Below are positions 1 through 6,583 of a stretch of DNA of 6,583 nucleotides, piece by piece. The notes below the pieces were generated by a model. That model saw only the letters and a program-made list of their open reading frames with translations, had not been told where the DNA came from and did no database searches. Source of the stretch: Terriglobia bacterium (GTDB lineage Bacteria; Acidobacteriota; Terriglobia; UBA7540); the NCBI GenBank assembly GCA_030040455.1, contig JASHTR010000458.1:1-6583 (forward strand), written 5' to 3'. Every line of letters starts with the position of its first letter. The first letter of the stretch is position 1. A program made the translations under genes and the position numbers.

Positions 1-2707
1 CCACGAGAATCCCGAGGCGCTCAGCCGCACGACGGAGATCGCCGAGCGCTGCAACCTGCACCTCGAAAAGAATCAGCATGTCTTCCCGCATTTCGAGGTT
101 CCCGAAGGCGAGACCCTCGACAGCTTCTTTGCGCGGGTCGTGCGTCAGGGCTTTGACCAGCGCCGCGCACAACTGGAAAGACTGCGGGCGGCGGGAAAAC
201 TACGCTCTCCCCTCGAGGCTTACGAGGAGCGGCTGAACTACGAGATCGAACTCATCCAACAGATGAAGTTCGCGGGCTATTTCCTTATCGTCTGGGACTT
301 CATCCGTTTTGCGCGTGAGAAGTGCATTCCCGTGGGCCCGGGCCGCGGGTCGGCTGCCGGAAGCCTTGTCTCCTATGCGCTGCACATTACAGACATTGAC
401 CCGCTGCAATATGACCTGTTCTTTGAGCGCTTCCTGAACCCTGAGCGCATCACGTTCCCGGACGTGGATATTGACTTTTGCATGAGGCGTCGTGGCGAAG
501 TGATTAACTATGTCACGGAGAAATACGGCCGCGAAAACGTGAGCCAGATCATCACCTTCGGGACGATGGGCGCGAAGGCCGTCATTCGCGACGCCGCGCG
601 CGTGATGGATGTTCCCTTCACGGAAGCCGACCGCATTGCCAAGCAGGTGCCAAACGTTTTAAACATCACGCTCGAAGAGGCCCTGGAGCAGTCGCCGGAG
701 CTGCGCCAGATGCGGGAGAGCGATCCGCGCGTGGCGGACCTCCTCACCATTGCCATGAGCCTTGAAGGCCTGGCGCGGCACGCTTCAACACACGCCGCCG
801 GTGTTGTGATCTCTCCGCAACCGCTTCAGGAAATCGTGCCTCTCCACAAGAGTGGCAAGGATGAAATCACCACCCAATACGCGATGGACGATCTCGAAAA
901 GATCGGCCTGCTGAAGATGGATTTCCTGGGCCTCACAACGCTCACCATTCTCGACGACGCTGTGAAACTCATCGAGAGCACGCGCGGCGAAAAAGTGGAC
1001 CTGGAGAACCTGCTGCTGGATGACGCGGCGGCCTACGAAATGCTCGGCAAGGGTCTCACGGGCGGCATCTTCCAGTTTGAAAGCCGGGGGATGACGGATA
1101 TCCTGCGGCGGGTGAAACCAAACCGCCTCGCCGATTTGACGGCGCTCAACGCCCTTTATCGTCCGGGGCCGATTCAGATGATTGATGATTTCATTGCCCG
1201 CAAAACCGGCAAGAAGAAAGTCACCTACGACCTGCCGCAGCTCAAAGACATTCTGGAAGAGACTTACGGCGTGATCGTTTATCAGGAACAGGTGATGCAG
1301 ATTGCGGCCACCGTTGCCGGCTTCAGCATGGGCGAGGCGGATGTGCTGCGCCGCGCGATGGGCAAAAAGAAACACGAAGTGATGGTGGCGCAGCGCGAGA
1401 AATTTATGGCCGGCGCCAAGAAGAACAACGTGCCGGAGAAAAAGGCTGAAAAGCTCTTCGAGTTGATGGAACAATTCGCCGGATACGGCTTCAACAAGTC
1501 GCACTCGGCGGCTTATGCGCTGGTGGCTTATCAAACGGCTTATCTGAAAGCGCACTATCCTGTGGAATTCATGGCTGCACTGCTGACGGCGGAAATCGGT
1601 AACCAGGAAAAGCTGACGCATTATCTCAACCAGTGCCGTGACATGGGGATTGCCATTCTCCCGCCGGACGTGAATTCCAGCGACCACACGTTTACTCCTG
1701 CGGGGTCAGGCATCCGCTTTGGCCTCACGGCCATCAAGAATGTGGGCGAGGCAGCCATCGAATCCGTCGTTGAAGCCCGCAAAAAGCTGGGTCGTTTTGA
1801 CCATCTTTTCCAGTTCTGTGAGAATGTGGACTTGCGGCTGCTCAACAAACGGGTGATCGAAAGCCTTATCAAGGCGGGTGCCATGGATTCACTGGGCGCG
1901 CGGAGGGCGCAGATGTCGGCGGCGCTCGACCACGCTATGGACCTTGGCCAGAAGAAGCAGCGCCAGGAAGCGGCAGGACAGGGAGGACTATTTGGGAGTT
2001 TTGAACCCGCCGGACCGGTCGCGAGCCTCTCGCTGCCGGATGCTCCCGAATGGACGGAGAGTGAGAAACTGGCCGGAGAAAAGGAGGTGCTCGGCTTCTA
2101 CGTGACCGGCCATCCCCTGGAAAGGTACCGGGAAGCTCTCGCTTCGCTCACTCACCACGACAGCGCCTCAGTAGACGACCTCCAGCACGAAACCGCTGTT
2201 AGCCTTGCGGGCATCTTAACCATGGTGCGGATACGGCCCAGCCGAAAGGGCGACCTGTGGGCGAGCGCCACGCTCGAAGACCTCCACGGCTCCGTGGAGC
2301 TGCTCGTCTTTCCGCAAACCTTGAAGCAGGTTCAGAACCTGCTCAAGCCCGACGCTGTGGTGCTGGTGAGTGGCAGGGTTCGCCAGGAAGAGGGTGCCCG
2401 GCCGAAAGTGGTGGTGAATGAGATTCGATCCCTCGAGTCCGTGGCAGACAAAACGAAGGCCGAAGTCCTGATCCGCTTAAATTTATGCGCGGCTCCGGAG
2501 AAACTGTTAGAGAATCTGGAAAGCTTGCTTCGTGCCCATCCGGGGCAAAATCCCGTGGTGTTTGAGCTGATCCAGCCGGGAAATTTCACGGCGCGCTTAC
2601 GCGCTCGTCGACCGCCCGGAGTGAATGCGGATGATGCGTTGCTCGATGAGATCAGGGCCGTCTGCGGGCTGGATTCGGTTTCACTCGAAGCGCAAAAACT
2701 ACAGTGA
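1..2707 (+). CDS. dnaE: DNA polymerase III subunit alpha (DnaE1 type), 5'-truncated by window edge
   Basis: This is the catalytic subunit of the replicative DNA polymerase III holoenzyme. The frame is open from the first full codon at base 2, giving 901 visible residues. The GTG at 140 is internal, because conserved DnaE sequence (HENPEALSRTTEIAERCNL) precedes it. Comparison with E. coli DnaE suggests that about 250 N-terminal residues, most of the PHP domain, lie outside the window. Visible in order (fragment numbering): GPGRGSAAGS at 112-121; palm motif PDVDIDFC, with the catalytic aspartates encoded at 467-469 and 473-475; KMDFLGL, whose Asp at 920-922 matches the third catalytic Asp; LYRPGP; FNKSHSAAYALVAYQ near 497-511; a beta-clamp-binding motif QGGLF at 660-664; an OB fold from about 733; and a C-terminal domain from about 820 in the position of the tau-binding region. 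The OB fold and C-terminal domain favour DnaE1 over the error-prone DnaE2. The PHP metal site cannot be judged. The stop is TGA and accA follows on the same strand. Confidence 0.97.
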   Translation, partial: HENPEALSRTTEIAERCNLHLEKNQHVFPHFEVPEGETLDSFFARVVRQGFDQRRAQLERLRAAGKLRSPLEAYEERLNYEIELIQQMKFAGYFLIVWDFIRFAREKCIPVGPGRGSAAGSLVSYALHITDIDPLQYDLFFERFLNPERITFPDVDIDFCMRRRGEVINYVTEKYGRENVSQIITFGTMGAKAVIRDAARVMDVPFTEADRIAKQVPNVLNITLEEALEQSPELRQMRESDPRVADLLTIAMSLEGLARHASTHAAGVVISPQPLQEIVPLHKSGKDEITTQYAMDDLEKIGLLKMDFLGLTTLTILDDAVKLIESTRGEKVDLENLLLDDAAAYEMLGKGLTGGIFQFESRGMTDILRRVKPNRLADLTALNALYRPGPIQMIDDFIARKTGKKKVTYDLPQLKDILEETYGVIVYQEQVMQIAATVAGFSMGEADVLRRAMGKKKHEVMVAQREKFMAGAKKNNVPEKKAEKLFELMEQFAGYGFNKSHSAAYALVAYQTAYLKAHYPVEFMAALLTAEIGNQEKLTHYLNQCRDMGIAILPPDVNSSDHTFTPAGSGIRFGLTAIKNVGEAAIESVVEARKKLGRFDHLFQFCENVDLRLLNKRVIESLIKAGAMDSLGARRAQMSAALDHAMDLGQKKQRQEAAGQGGLFGSFEPAGPVASLSLPDAPEWTESEKLAGEKEVLGFYVTGHPLERYREALASLTHHDSASVDDLQHETAVSLAGILTMVRIRPSRKGDLWASATLEDLHGSVELLVFPQTLKQVQNLLKPDAVVLVSGRVRQEEGARPKVVVNEIRSLESVADKTKAEVLIRLNLCAAPEKLLENLESLLRAHPGQNPVVFELIQPGNFTARLRARRPPGVNADDALLDEIRAVCGLDSVSLEAQKLQ

Positions 2708-2716
2708 AGAGTAAAA

Positions 2717-2800
2717 AGTTAAAGAAGTCGATAGTCGATAGTTGAAAGTCACAGACCCTCATCCCATTGACTTTTGACTGTCAACGCTTGACTCTTAACT
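2717..2800. repeat. Imperfect inverted repeat built from degenerate heptamers (possible RNA hairpin)
   Basis: In the dnaE-accA gap, 2740-2750 (AGTTGAAAGTC) can pair with 2769-2779 (GACTTTTGACT) over all 11 positions in RNA, counting two G-U pairs. Three further pairs extend this stem, and after a mismatched stretch the outer ends AGTTAA (2717-2722) and TTAACT (2795-2800) pair exactly. The loop is about 18 bases. The left arm contains a 7-base tandem, AGTCGAT twice plus AGT (2726-2742). The right arm has TTGACT at 2767, 2774 and 2788, all spaced by multiples of seven. No T-run follows the structure, so it is not a standard intrinsic terminator. It could be a dispersed intergenic repeat, an attenuating leader structure or a processing site. 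The structure is seen in the sequence; its function is unknown. Confidence 0.6.
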
Positions 2801-2836
2801 CGTGCTCACTCCTCACTTAACGCCACAACATAACTC

Positions 2837-3793
2837 ATGACCGCCCAGCCCAAACCGCAACCCAGCGCTGAAGCGATGGAGATCGACCGGCAGATCGCCG
2901 AGCTTGAAAAGGCATCCGCCTCGCCGGGCAGCCAGGAAGAAATTGAGCGGCTGTGCGAGCAGCGTGAATCATTGGACAAGGGTTCGAAGGGCGACGCCGT
3001 CTGGGAGCGCGTCCTGCTGGCGCGTCACCCGAAACGACCCTATACCCTCGATTATATTGCGATGCTTTTCACCGACTTCACCGAGGTGCATGGGGATCGC
3101 CGTTTTGGAGATGATCGGGCGATCGTAAGCGGGCTGGCGCGATTTGAAGGCCGTCCCGTGGCGGTGGTCGGGCACCAGAAAGGGCGCGATACTCGACAGA
3201 AAGTGGAACGCAACTTCGGGATGCCGAAGCCGGAGGGTTATCGCAAGGCTTTGCGCGTAATGCAGCTTGCGGCAAAGTTCGGACTTCCGGTGATCGCGAT
3301 GGTAGATACCCCGGCGGCCTATCCCGGTATTGGCGCCGAGGAGCGCGGCCAGGCGGAAGCCATCGCGCACAACCTGAAGGAAATCCCAAAGCTTGCCGTG
3401 CCGATTGTGGTGGTGATCCACGGCGAGGGAGGAAGCGGTGGGGCGCTGGCGATTGCGATTGGCGACAAGGTCATCATGATGCGCAACGCGATCTATTCCG
3501 TGATCCCCCCGGAAAGCTGCTCTTCGATTCTCTGGCGCGACTGGGATCACAAGGAAGAAGCCGCGCGTATCCTCAAGCTCACCTCGGAAGACCTTCTCGG
3601 CTTCGGCATTATTGATGAAATCGCCCCGGAGCCTTCTGGCGCCGCCCACACGGATCCCATGGCCGCTGCGCAAATGCTGCGCCCGCTGCTTGCTGCGGGC
3701 CTTGAAGAGTTATCCTCGCTTTCGCAAGCAGAACTCCTGCGCCGTCGTCACGACCGTCTCCGCCATCTCGCTACTTTTGTGACCGGCAACTGA
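2837..3793 (+). CDS. accA: Acetyl-CoA carboxylase carboxyltransferase subunit alpha
   Basis: AccA pairs with AccD to form the cytoplasmic carboxyltransferase that moves the carboxyl group from carboxybiotin on AccB to acetyl-CoA, giving malonyl-CoA for fatty acid synthesis. The 318 residues are almost the E. coli length (319). An N-terminal helical, charged region (about 14-50) precedes [12 protein letters not shown] (62-73). The crotonase-like core follows: GHQKGR (112-117), [13 protein letters not shown] (126-138), [16 protein letters not shown] (157-172), and the Gly-rich [11 protein letters not shown] (196-206) that shapes the acyl-CoA active site. [13 protein letters not shown] (221-233) differs from the E. 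coli SVISPEGCASILW, and the Ala at 160 replaces the usual Gly. The ATG at 2837 gives the family length; the next in-frame ATG, at 2876, would cut into the N-terminal helix. No Shine-Dalgarno sequence or clear promoter is visible in the 129 bases after dnaE, so co-transcription with dnaE is possible. No zinc-finger AccD domain is fused. Confidence 0.96.
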   Translation: MTAQPKPQPSAEAMEIDRQIAELEKASASPGSQEEIERLCEQRESLDKGSKGDAVWERVLLARHPKRPYTLDYIAMLFTDFTEVHGDRRFGDDRAIVSGLARFEGRPVAVVGHQKGRDTRQKVERNFGMPKPEGYRKALRVMQLAAKFGLPVIAMVDTPAAYPGIGAEERGQAEAIAHNLKEIPKLAVPIVVVIHGEGGSGGALAIAIGDKVIMMRNAIYSVIPPESCSSILWRDWDHKEEAARILKLTSEDLLGFGIIDEIAPEPSGAAHTDPMAAAQMLRPLLAAGLEELSSLSQAELLRRRHDRLRHLATFVTGN

Positions 3794-3913
3794 CCCATGG
3801 GTTCCCACTTCCTGATCCCCGTTTTGCTTTTGGTACGAAGAGCTTGTGATGAGGAGAGCCGGCCGTCGCGGGGATTAATTCACCGTAGTGGGACTCTGTG
3901 TGAGGGAGGCCGG

Positions 3914-4984
3914 TCAAGGTTCCGGCGCCGCAAGCTGGCTTTCTCTTTCCGTCATCATTTTTAATTTTTTGAGCGTCAGGCCTTCGTGGATGAGGAGCGC
4001 CAGCCCAAGAGCCATGCAGGGCACCATGACGGTGACCCATGTCAGAATTGCCGCGCTCGCCGCGCCGGCGGCGGACACCTTGAAAAATTCTTCCAGAGCC
4101 ACAAGAACGGCAACCTGGTAACCACCGCCCACTCCGGGCAGTTGGACGGCGAGTCCTACGCCGGCGATCACCAGTGTTAATGCAGCTTCCACCCAGGTTA
4201 GCGCGCCCAGCCGCCCTCCCAGACTGCGAAAGTCCAGCCAGAAAACGCTAACGTTGAGCCCCCACAATATCGCCGTGCAAAGCACGCTCGCACCAAAGTC
4301 CAGAGGGCTCTGGATGACTTCGAGGCCGGAAGCGAAGGAGCGGAGAAAACCTTCGAGATGTCCTCTGAATTTTTCCGGAACGAAGCGCAGCAGCCGGCCG
4401 GAGCGAGCGAGCAGCCTCTCCGAGTAAATGCGGTAGAGGACCATGGAGACAATCAGGAGAACGCAAAGAACCATCATGCCGGCAGCGGCGTGGCGCACCG
4501 TGTGGACAAGATGGGCGGGGCGCGCCGAAAGACCCCGCACGGGAACAAAATAGAGCCCCAAGGCCAGGAGCACGACGAGGGCCACTGTATCGTAGACTCG
4601 CTCCAAAACCCAAACGGCTAACTGCGAGGTGAACGGCAGATCTTCCGCCCGCGCGATGTAGGCAGGCCGCACAATTTCGCCGGCCCGGCCAACCAGATAA
4701 ATCGAGCTGAACCCGAGGATCTGACCCTTAAAGAGAATCCACAGCGAGCACTTCTTGACCGGCTCAACGAAAAACTTCCAGCGCCAGGCACGAATCAGAT
4801 ATGTCGAGAGGCCAACGATGATTGCCAGGATGAGCAGGCTCGCATTGAGATGAGTCAGGAGGAAACCAAGGCGGTCCCATTGGAAGTTCTTCCATTGCGG
4901 GTTATTTCTGAACTGGTAAAGGACGAAGATCAGAACCGCTGCACCGATTCCCCATCCCAGCCAGCGCCGTTGGCTTTGCCTCAT
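3914..4984 (-). CDS. Multi-pass membrane protein, lysylphosphatidylglycerol synthase TM region/UPF0104 family
   Basis: This is a 356-residue inner-membrane protein of the family related to the flippase half of MprF (often called YbhN-like or UPF0104). The positive N-terminus (MRQSQRRW) leads into a first membrane segment at about 10-24. Further hydrophobic segments lie near 43-64, 80-97, 121-147, 166-184, 230-251, 266-285 and 307-333. Family signatures are RAWRWKFFVEP (65-75), GRAGEIVRPAYIARAE (99-114), the WVLERVYD segment (125-132) and the late LPGVGGGYQ loop (282-290). There is no soluble aminoacyl-transferase domain, so it should not make lysyl-PG itself; a lipid or polyisoprenoid-linked substrate is only inferred. 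The ATG is fixed by an in-frame TGA six bases upstream. No clear Shine-Dalgarno sequence is seen. A good promoter lies 34 bases upstream (5018-5046). The gene converges with accA and ends 120 bases from it; that gap has no stem followed by a T-run on either strand. Confidence 0.88.
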   Translation of the reverse strand: MRQSQRRWLGWGIGAAVLIFVLYQFRNNPQWKNFQWDRLGFLLTHLNASLLILAIIVGLSTYLIRAWRWKFFVEPVKKCSLWILFKGQILGFSSIYLVGRAGEIVRPAYIARAEDLPFTSQLAVWVLERVYDTVALVVLLALGLYFVPVRGLSARPAHLVHTVRHAAAGMMVLCVLLIVSMVLYRIYSERLLARSGRLLRFVPEKFRGHLEGFLRSFASGLEVIQSPLDFGASVLCTAILWGLNVSVFWLDFRSLGGRLGALTWVEAALTLVIAGVGLAVQLPGVGGGYQVAVLVALEEFFKVSAAGAASAAILTWVTVMVPCMALGLALLIHEGLTLKKLKMMTERESQLAAPEP

Positions 4985-5017
4985 GTCTCAAAGGGGGTGG
5001 CGCTTGCACACGCCGTA

Positions 5018-5046
5018 AACATAGCGAATGCCCCAAACCAAGTCAA
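5018..5046 (-). promoter_or_regulatory. Sigma-70-type promoter for the membrane-protein gene
   Basis: Read on the minus strand, TTGACT (5046-5041) is followed by a 17-base spacer and TATGTT (5023-5018). Each hexamer is close to consensus and the spacing is ideal. The expected transcription start is near 5011, leaving a leader of about 27 bases before the ATG at 4984. The leader has no obvious Shine-Dalgarno sequence and could form a 4-base GGCG/CGCC stem (4999-5002 with 5011-5014). The promoter is predicted from sequence alone. Confidence 0.6.
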
Positions 5047-5105
5047 GCGCGCGTGGCGGCGGGGCTTTACGGAGCCTCCGGGGTTCGCTTACAGGGAGTA
5101 CCGAG

Positions 5106-5167
5106 ACAATCTCAAATCCCTGACACCGGGTCAGAAAATTCGCGTCATAATGAACAACCTCAAATCC
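5106..5167. repeat. 14-base direct repeat, two copies 48 bases apart, with a small hairpin between
   Basis: ACAATCTCAAATCC (5106-5119) recurs as ACAACCTCAAATCC (5154-5167), 13 of 14 bases identical. Immediately after the first copy, CTGAC (5120-5124) and GTCAG (5130-5134) form a perfect 5-base stem with a 5-base loop. The pair could be a binding site for a regulator, the remains of a local duplication, or chance. It sits about 60 bases upstream of the predicted -35 hexamer of the membrane-protein promoter. Confidence 0.4.
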
Positions 5168-5287
5168 TACCAACCTCTCCTCGTGTGGAGATTCCGGCTG
5201 TACACCAGTTGTTAGCGGCTGCGACCGGGAGATATCGACCGGCTGTTCCACAAGTTGCTGGTTCGTTTTGCCCCTGGTAGTCAACAG

Positions 5288-6583
5288 TTATACAGATTGG
5301 TTCAAAAGACATTCGAGGATGGTCAAGTCCAAATGCTCACGAACCAGTGAAGCGAGAGCGTCGAGAGTTTCGACCATGGGACGAGCGGAGGCCACAGCCA
5401 GTGGCTCCCAGCCGCGGCGTGCGCGCAACCCGTTAAGAATTCGGCGGCGGAAAGCAGGAGCATCAAAGATTCCGTGCAAATACGTTCCCCACGTCAAGCC
5501 GTCCTCTGAAATCGCTCCATCCCATCGATCCGTTTGCTTCCCGGACTCTTCGACAATCCGAAACATGGGCCGGGTCGAAGGGCTGCCTACGGTTATTCCC
5601 ATGTGAATCTCGTAGCCAATAACGTCATCCTCGTGATCCGTGCTGAGAGCCTGCACTTGCACGGTCGTCTTTTCCGGCTCAAACGTCGTCCGGCCGTCGA
5701 TGATGCCCAGGCCCTCCATCGAGGCGACGGCAGACTCAACTCGAAGAGGATCGAGCAGCTCCCTGCCTAGCATCTGATATCCGCCGCAGATTCCTGCAAG
5801 AGTGACGCCGGATTTGTGGCAGTGGCGAATGTAGTCCGCCAACCCTGAAGAGCGCAGATACGCAAGGTCGGCCATCGTGCTCTTTGATCCCGGGACGATC
5901 AGCATGTCCGGTAGTGGCTCATCCGCGCGTGGCAGGTGTGCAAGATATTGCAAGTTGACATCGGTCTCCGTTTCGAGCGTATCGAAGTCCGTCGAGTTTG
6001 AAATGTGCGGCAGAAGAACAACCTGGAGGGTAAGCTTCGCGGGATCGGGCATCTTGCGTTTCTTCCACTTTGATTCGGGAATGGCGTCTTCTTCTGAAAC
6101 AGCAAGGTCTTTGACGAAAGGCAACACGCCTAGAACCTTCTTTCCCGTTCGCTTCTCCAGGAAGTCGAGGCCGTCTTTCAGAAGAGTTACGTCTCCACGG
6201 AACTTGTTAATGATGAATGCCTTCACTAGCGCGCGCTCTTCATCGGCGAGCAGCTCAAGCGTTCCCACCAGCCAGGCGAAAACGCCGCCAAGGTTGATGT
6301 CGCCCACCAGCACAACGGGCGCACGCGCCATGCGGGCCACGTTCATGTTGACAATGTCAAACGACCGCAAGTTGATCTCGGCAGGGCTGCCGGCGCCTTC
6401 GATGACGATAACATCGTTCTCCTGGGAAAGCTTCTCAAGAGAGTCCCGAATGACGCCCAGGAGGGAAGGTTGATACTGATGATATTCACGGGCGCTCATT
6501 ACCTTAACCGCCTTTCCCAAGACGACCACCTGGGCACCGGTTTCGCTCGAAGGCTTCAGCAGGATCGGGTTCATTTCTACCCG
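5288..6583 (-). CDS. cobQ: Cobyric acid synthase (glutamine-hydrolysing), 5'-truncated by window edge
   Basis: CobQ (CbiP) amidates the b, d, e and g side-chain carboxylates of adenosylcobyrinic acid a,c-diamide, using glutamine and ATP, in late cobalamin synthesis. The frame enters from the right edge; 431 residues are visible. The ATG at 6574 is internal, since it corresponds to the MNPxLLKP motif that sits about 75 residues into Salmonella CbiP (506 residues in all), so the P-loop region is outside the window. Visible (numbered from that Met): EGAGSPAEINLR (59-70), GDINLGGVF (91-99), INKFRGD (122-128), LPHISNSTDFD (188-198), VPGSKST (227-233), and the class I glutamine amidotransferase domain with nucleophile Cys263 in AGICGGYQMLG (encoded at 5786-5788), YEIHMG (321-326) and His367 in GTYLHGIFD (encoded at 5474-5476). 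It looks complete at the C-terminus (stop TAA) and both halves appear intact. No intrinsic terminator follows the stop. Confidence 0.96.
   Translation of the reverse strand, partial: RVEMNPILLKPSSETGAQVVVLGKAVKVMSAREYHQYQPSLLGVIRDSLEKLSQENDVIVIEGAGSPAEINLRSFDIVNMNVARMARAPVVLVGDINLGGVFAWLVGTLELLADEERALVKAFIINKFRGDVTLLKDGLDFLEKRTGKKVLGVLPFVKDLAVSEEDAIPESKWKKRKMPDPAKLTLQVVLLPHISNSTDFDTLETETDVNLQYLAHLPRADEPLPDMLIVPGSKSTMADLAYLRSSGLADYIRHCHKSGVTLAGICGGYQMLGRELLDPLRVESAVASMEGLGIIDGRTTFEPEKTTVQVQALSTDHEDDVIGYEIHMGITVGSPSTRPMFRIVEESGKQTDRWDGAISEDGLTWGTYLHGIFDAPAFRRRILNGLRARRGWEPLAVASARPMVETLDALASLVREHLDLTILECLLNQSV

Larger units (their letters stand above)
4985..5287 (-). other. 303-base gap between cobQ and the membrane-protein gene, with one doubtful open frame
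   Basis: I see no recognisable gene here. A minus-strand frame is open across nearly the whole gap: from a TTG at 5284, three bases after the cobQ stop, to a TGA at 4988-4990, three bases before the membrane-protein ATG (98 codons). The product matches nothing I recognise, has no hydrophobic or motif structure, ends Pro- and Arg-rich, has no Shine-Dalgarno sequence at its TTG, and shows no strong G/C preference at third codon positions. I judge it probably non-coding. The gap also holds a promoter (5018-5046) and a spaced direct repeat (5106-5167). No cobalamin riboswitch core (B12 box) is apparent, and none would be expected downstream of cobQ. Confidence 0.6.

Noticed and set aside
785..1687. 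300-codon open frame on the minus strand inside dnaE
   Set aside because: It lies wholly opposite strongly conserved DnaE palm and finger sequence. Its product is rich in His, Arg, Phe and Leu as expected from the reverse complement of a G+C-rich gene, and it has no recognisable domain.
2969..3673. 234-codon open frame on the minus strand inside accA
   Set aside because: It is antisense to the conserved carboxyltransferase core and its product shows no family motif; it is a shadow of accA.
3793..3802. 10-base perfect palindrome ACCCATGGGT overlapping the accA stop codon
   Set aside because: It is too short and has no loop, no T-run and no second copy; a palindrome of this size is expected by chance.
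3813..3877. Inverted repeat of about 10 bases (TGATCCCCGT with GCGGGGATTA, two wobble pairs) between the convergent genes as a shared terminator
   Set aside because: The arms are separated by about 45 bases and no T-run follows the second arm on either strand, so it does not meet the pattern of an intrinsic terminator.
4985..5287. Cobalamin riboswitch in the gap next to cobQ
   Set aside because: No B12-box-like core was found, and the gap lies downstream of cobQ on its coding strand, where a riboswitch for it would not sit.
5279..5290. AGTCAACAGTTA at the cobQ stop, similar to the heptamer repeats near accA
   Set aside because: It is a single short copy that includes the stop codon; the similarity is too brief to call it a member of the repeat.
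5877..6473. 198-codon open frame on the plus strand opposite cobQ
   Set aside because: The product is Ser- and Arg-rich low-complexity sequence, as expected from the antisense of a conserved gene, while the minus strand encodes intact CobQ motifs throughout.

Overview
The window is an ordinary bacterial chromosomal segment of moderately high G+C with four protein genes, two of them cut by the window edges. There is no tRNA, rRNA, CRISPR array, insertion sequence, prophage or integrase. The proteins look like those of a free-living Gram-negative bacterium outside the Proteobacteria. The dnaE-accA neighbourhood, the protein sequences and the intergenic repeats built on a GTCAA/GTCGA heptamer would fit Acidobacteriota. 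That phylum assignment is an inference from memory of such genomes; nothing in the window proves it.

Left half, plus strand: the C-terminal three quarters of DnaE, the replicative DNA polymerase III alpha subunit, enters from the left edge. After a 129-base gap comes a complete accA, the carboxyltransferase alpha subunit of acetyl-CoA carboxylase. The gap holds a long imperfect inverted repeat made of degenerate heptamers. accA has no visible Shine-Dalgarno sequence. dnaE next to accA is an old, widespread gene pairing, also found in E. coli, that places replication beside fatty acid synthesis.

Right half, minus strand: cobQ (cobyric acid synthase, late cobalamin synthesis) enters from the right edge without roughly its first 75 residues. 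Downstream of it is a 303-base gap and then a complete gene for a multi-pass membrane protein of the lysylphosphatidylglycerol synthase transmembrane/UPF0104 family. The gap ends in a good sigma-70-type promoter (TTGACT, 17 bases, TATGTT) pointing into the membrane-protein gene, so this gene probably has its own transcript and is not a simple operon partner of cobQ. accA and the membrane-protein gene converge on a 120-base gap with no canonical intrinsic terminator.

I see no sign of a new multi-gene system. The points worth a second look are small: the heptamer-built hairpin between dnaE and accA, the cobQ-to-membrane-protein gap with its promoter and an open frame filling it, a spaced direct repeat in that gap, two substitutions in conserved AccA motifs, and the unknown substrate of the membrane protein.
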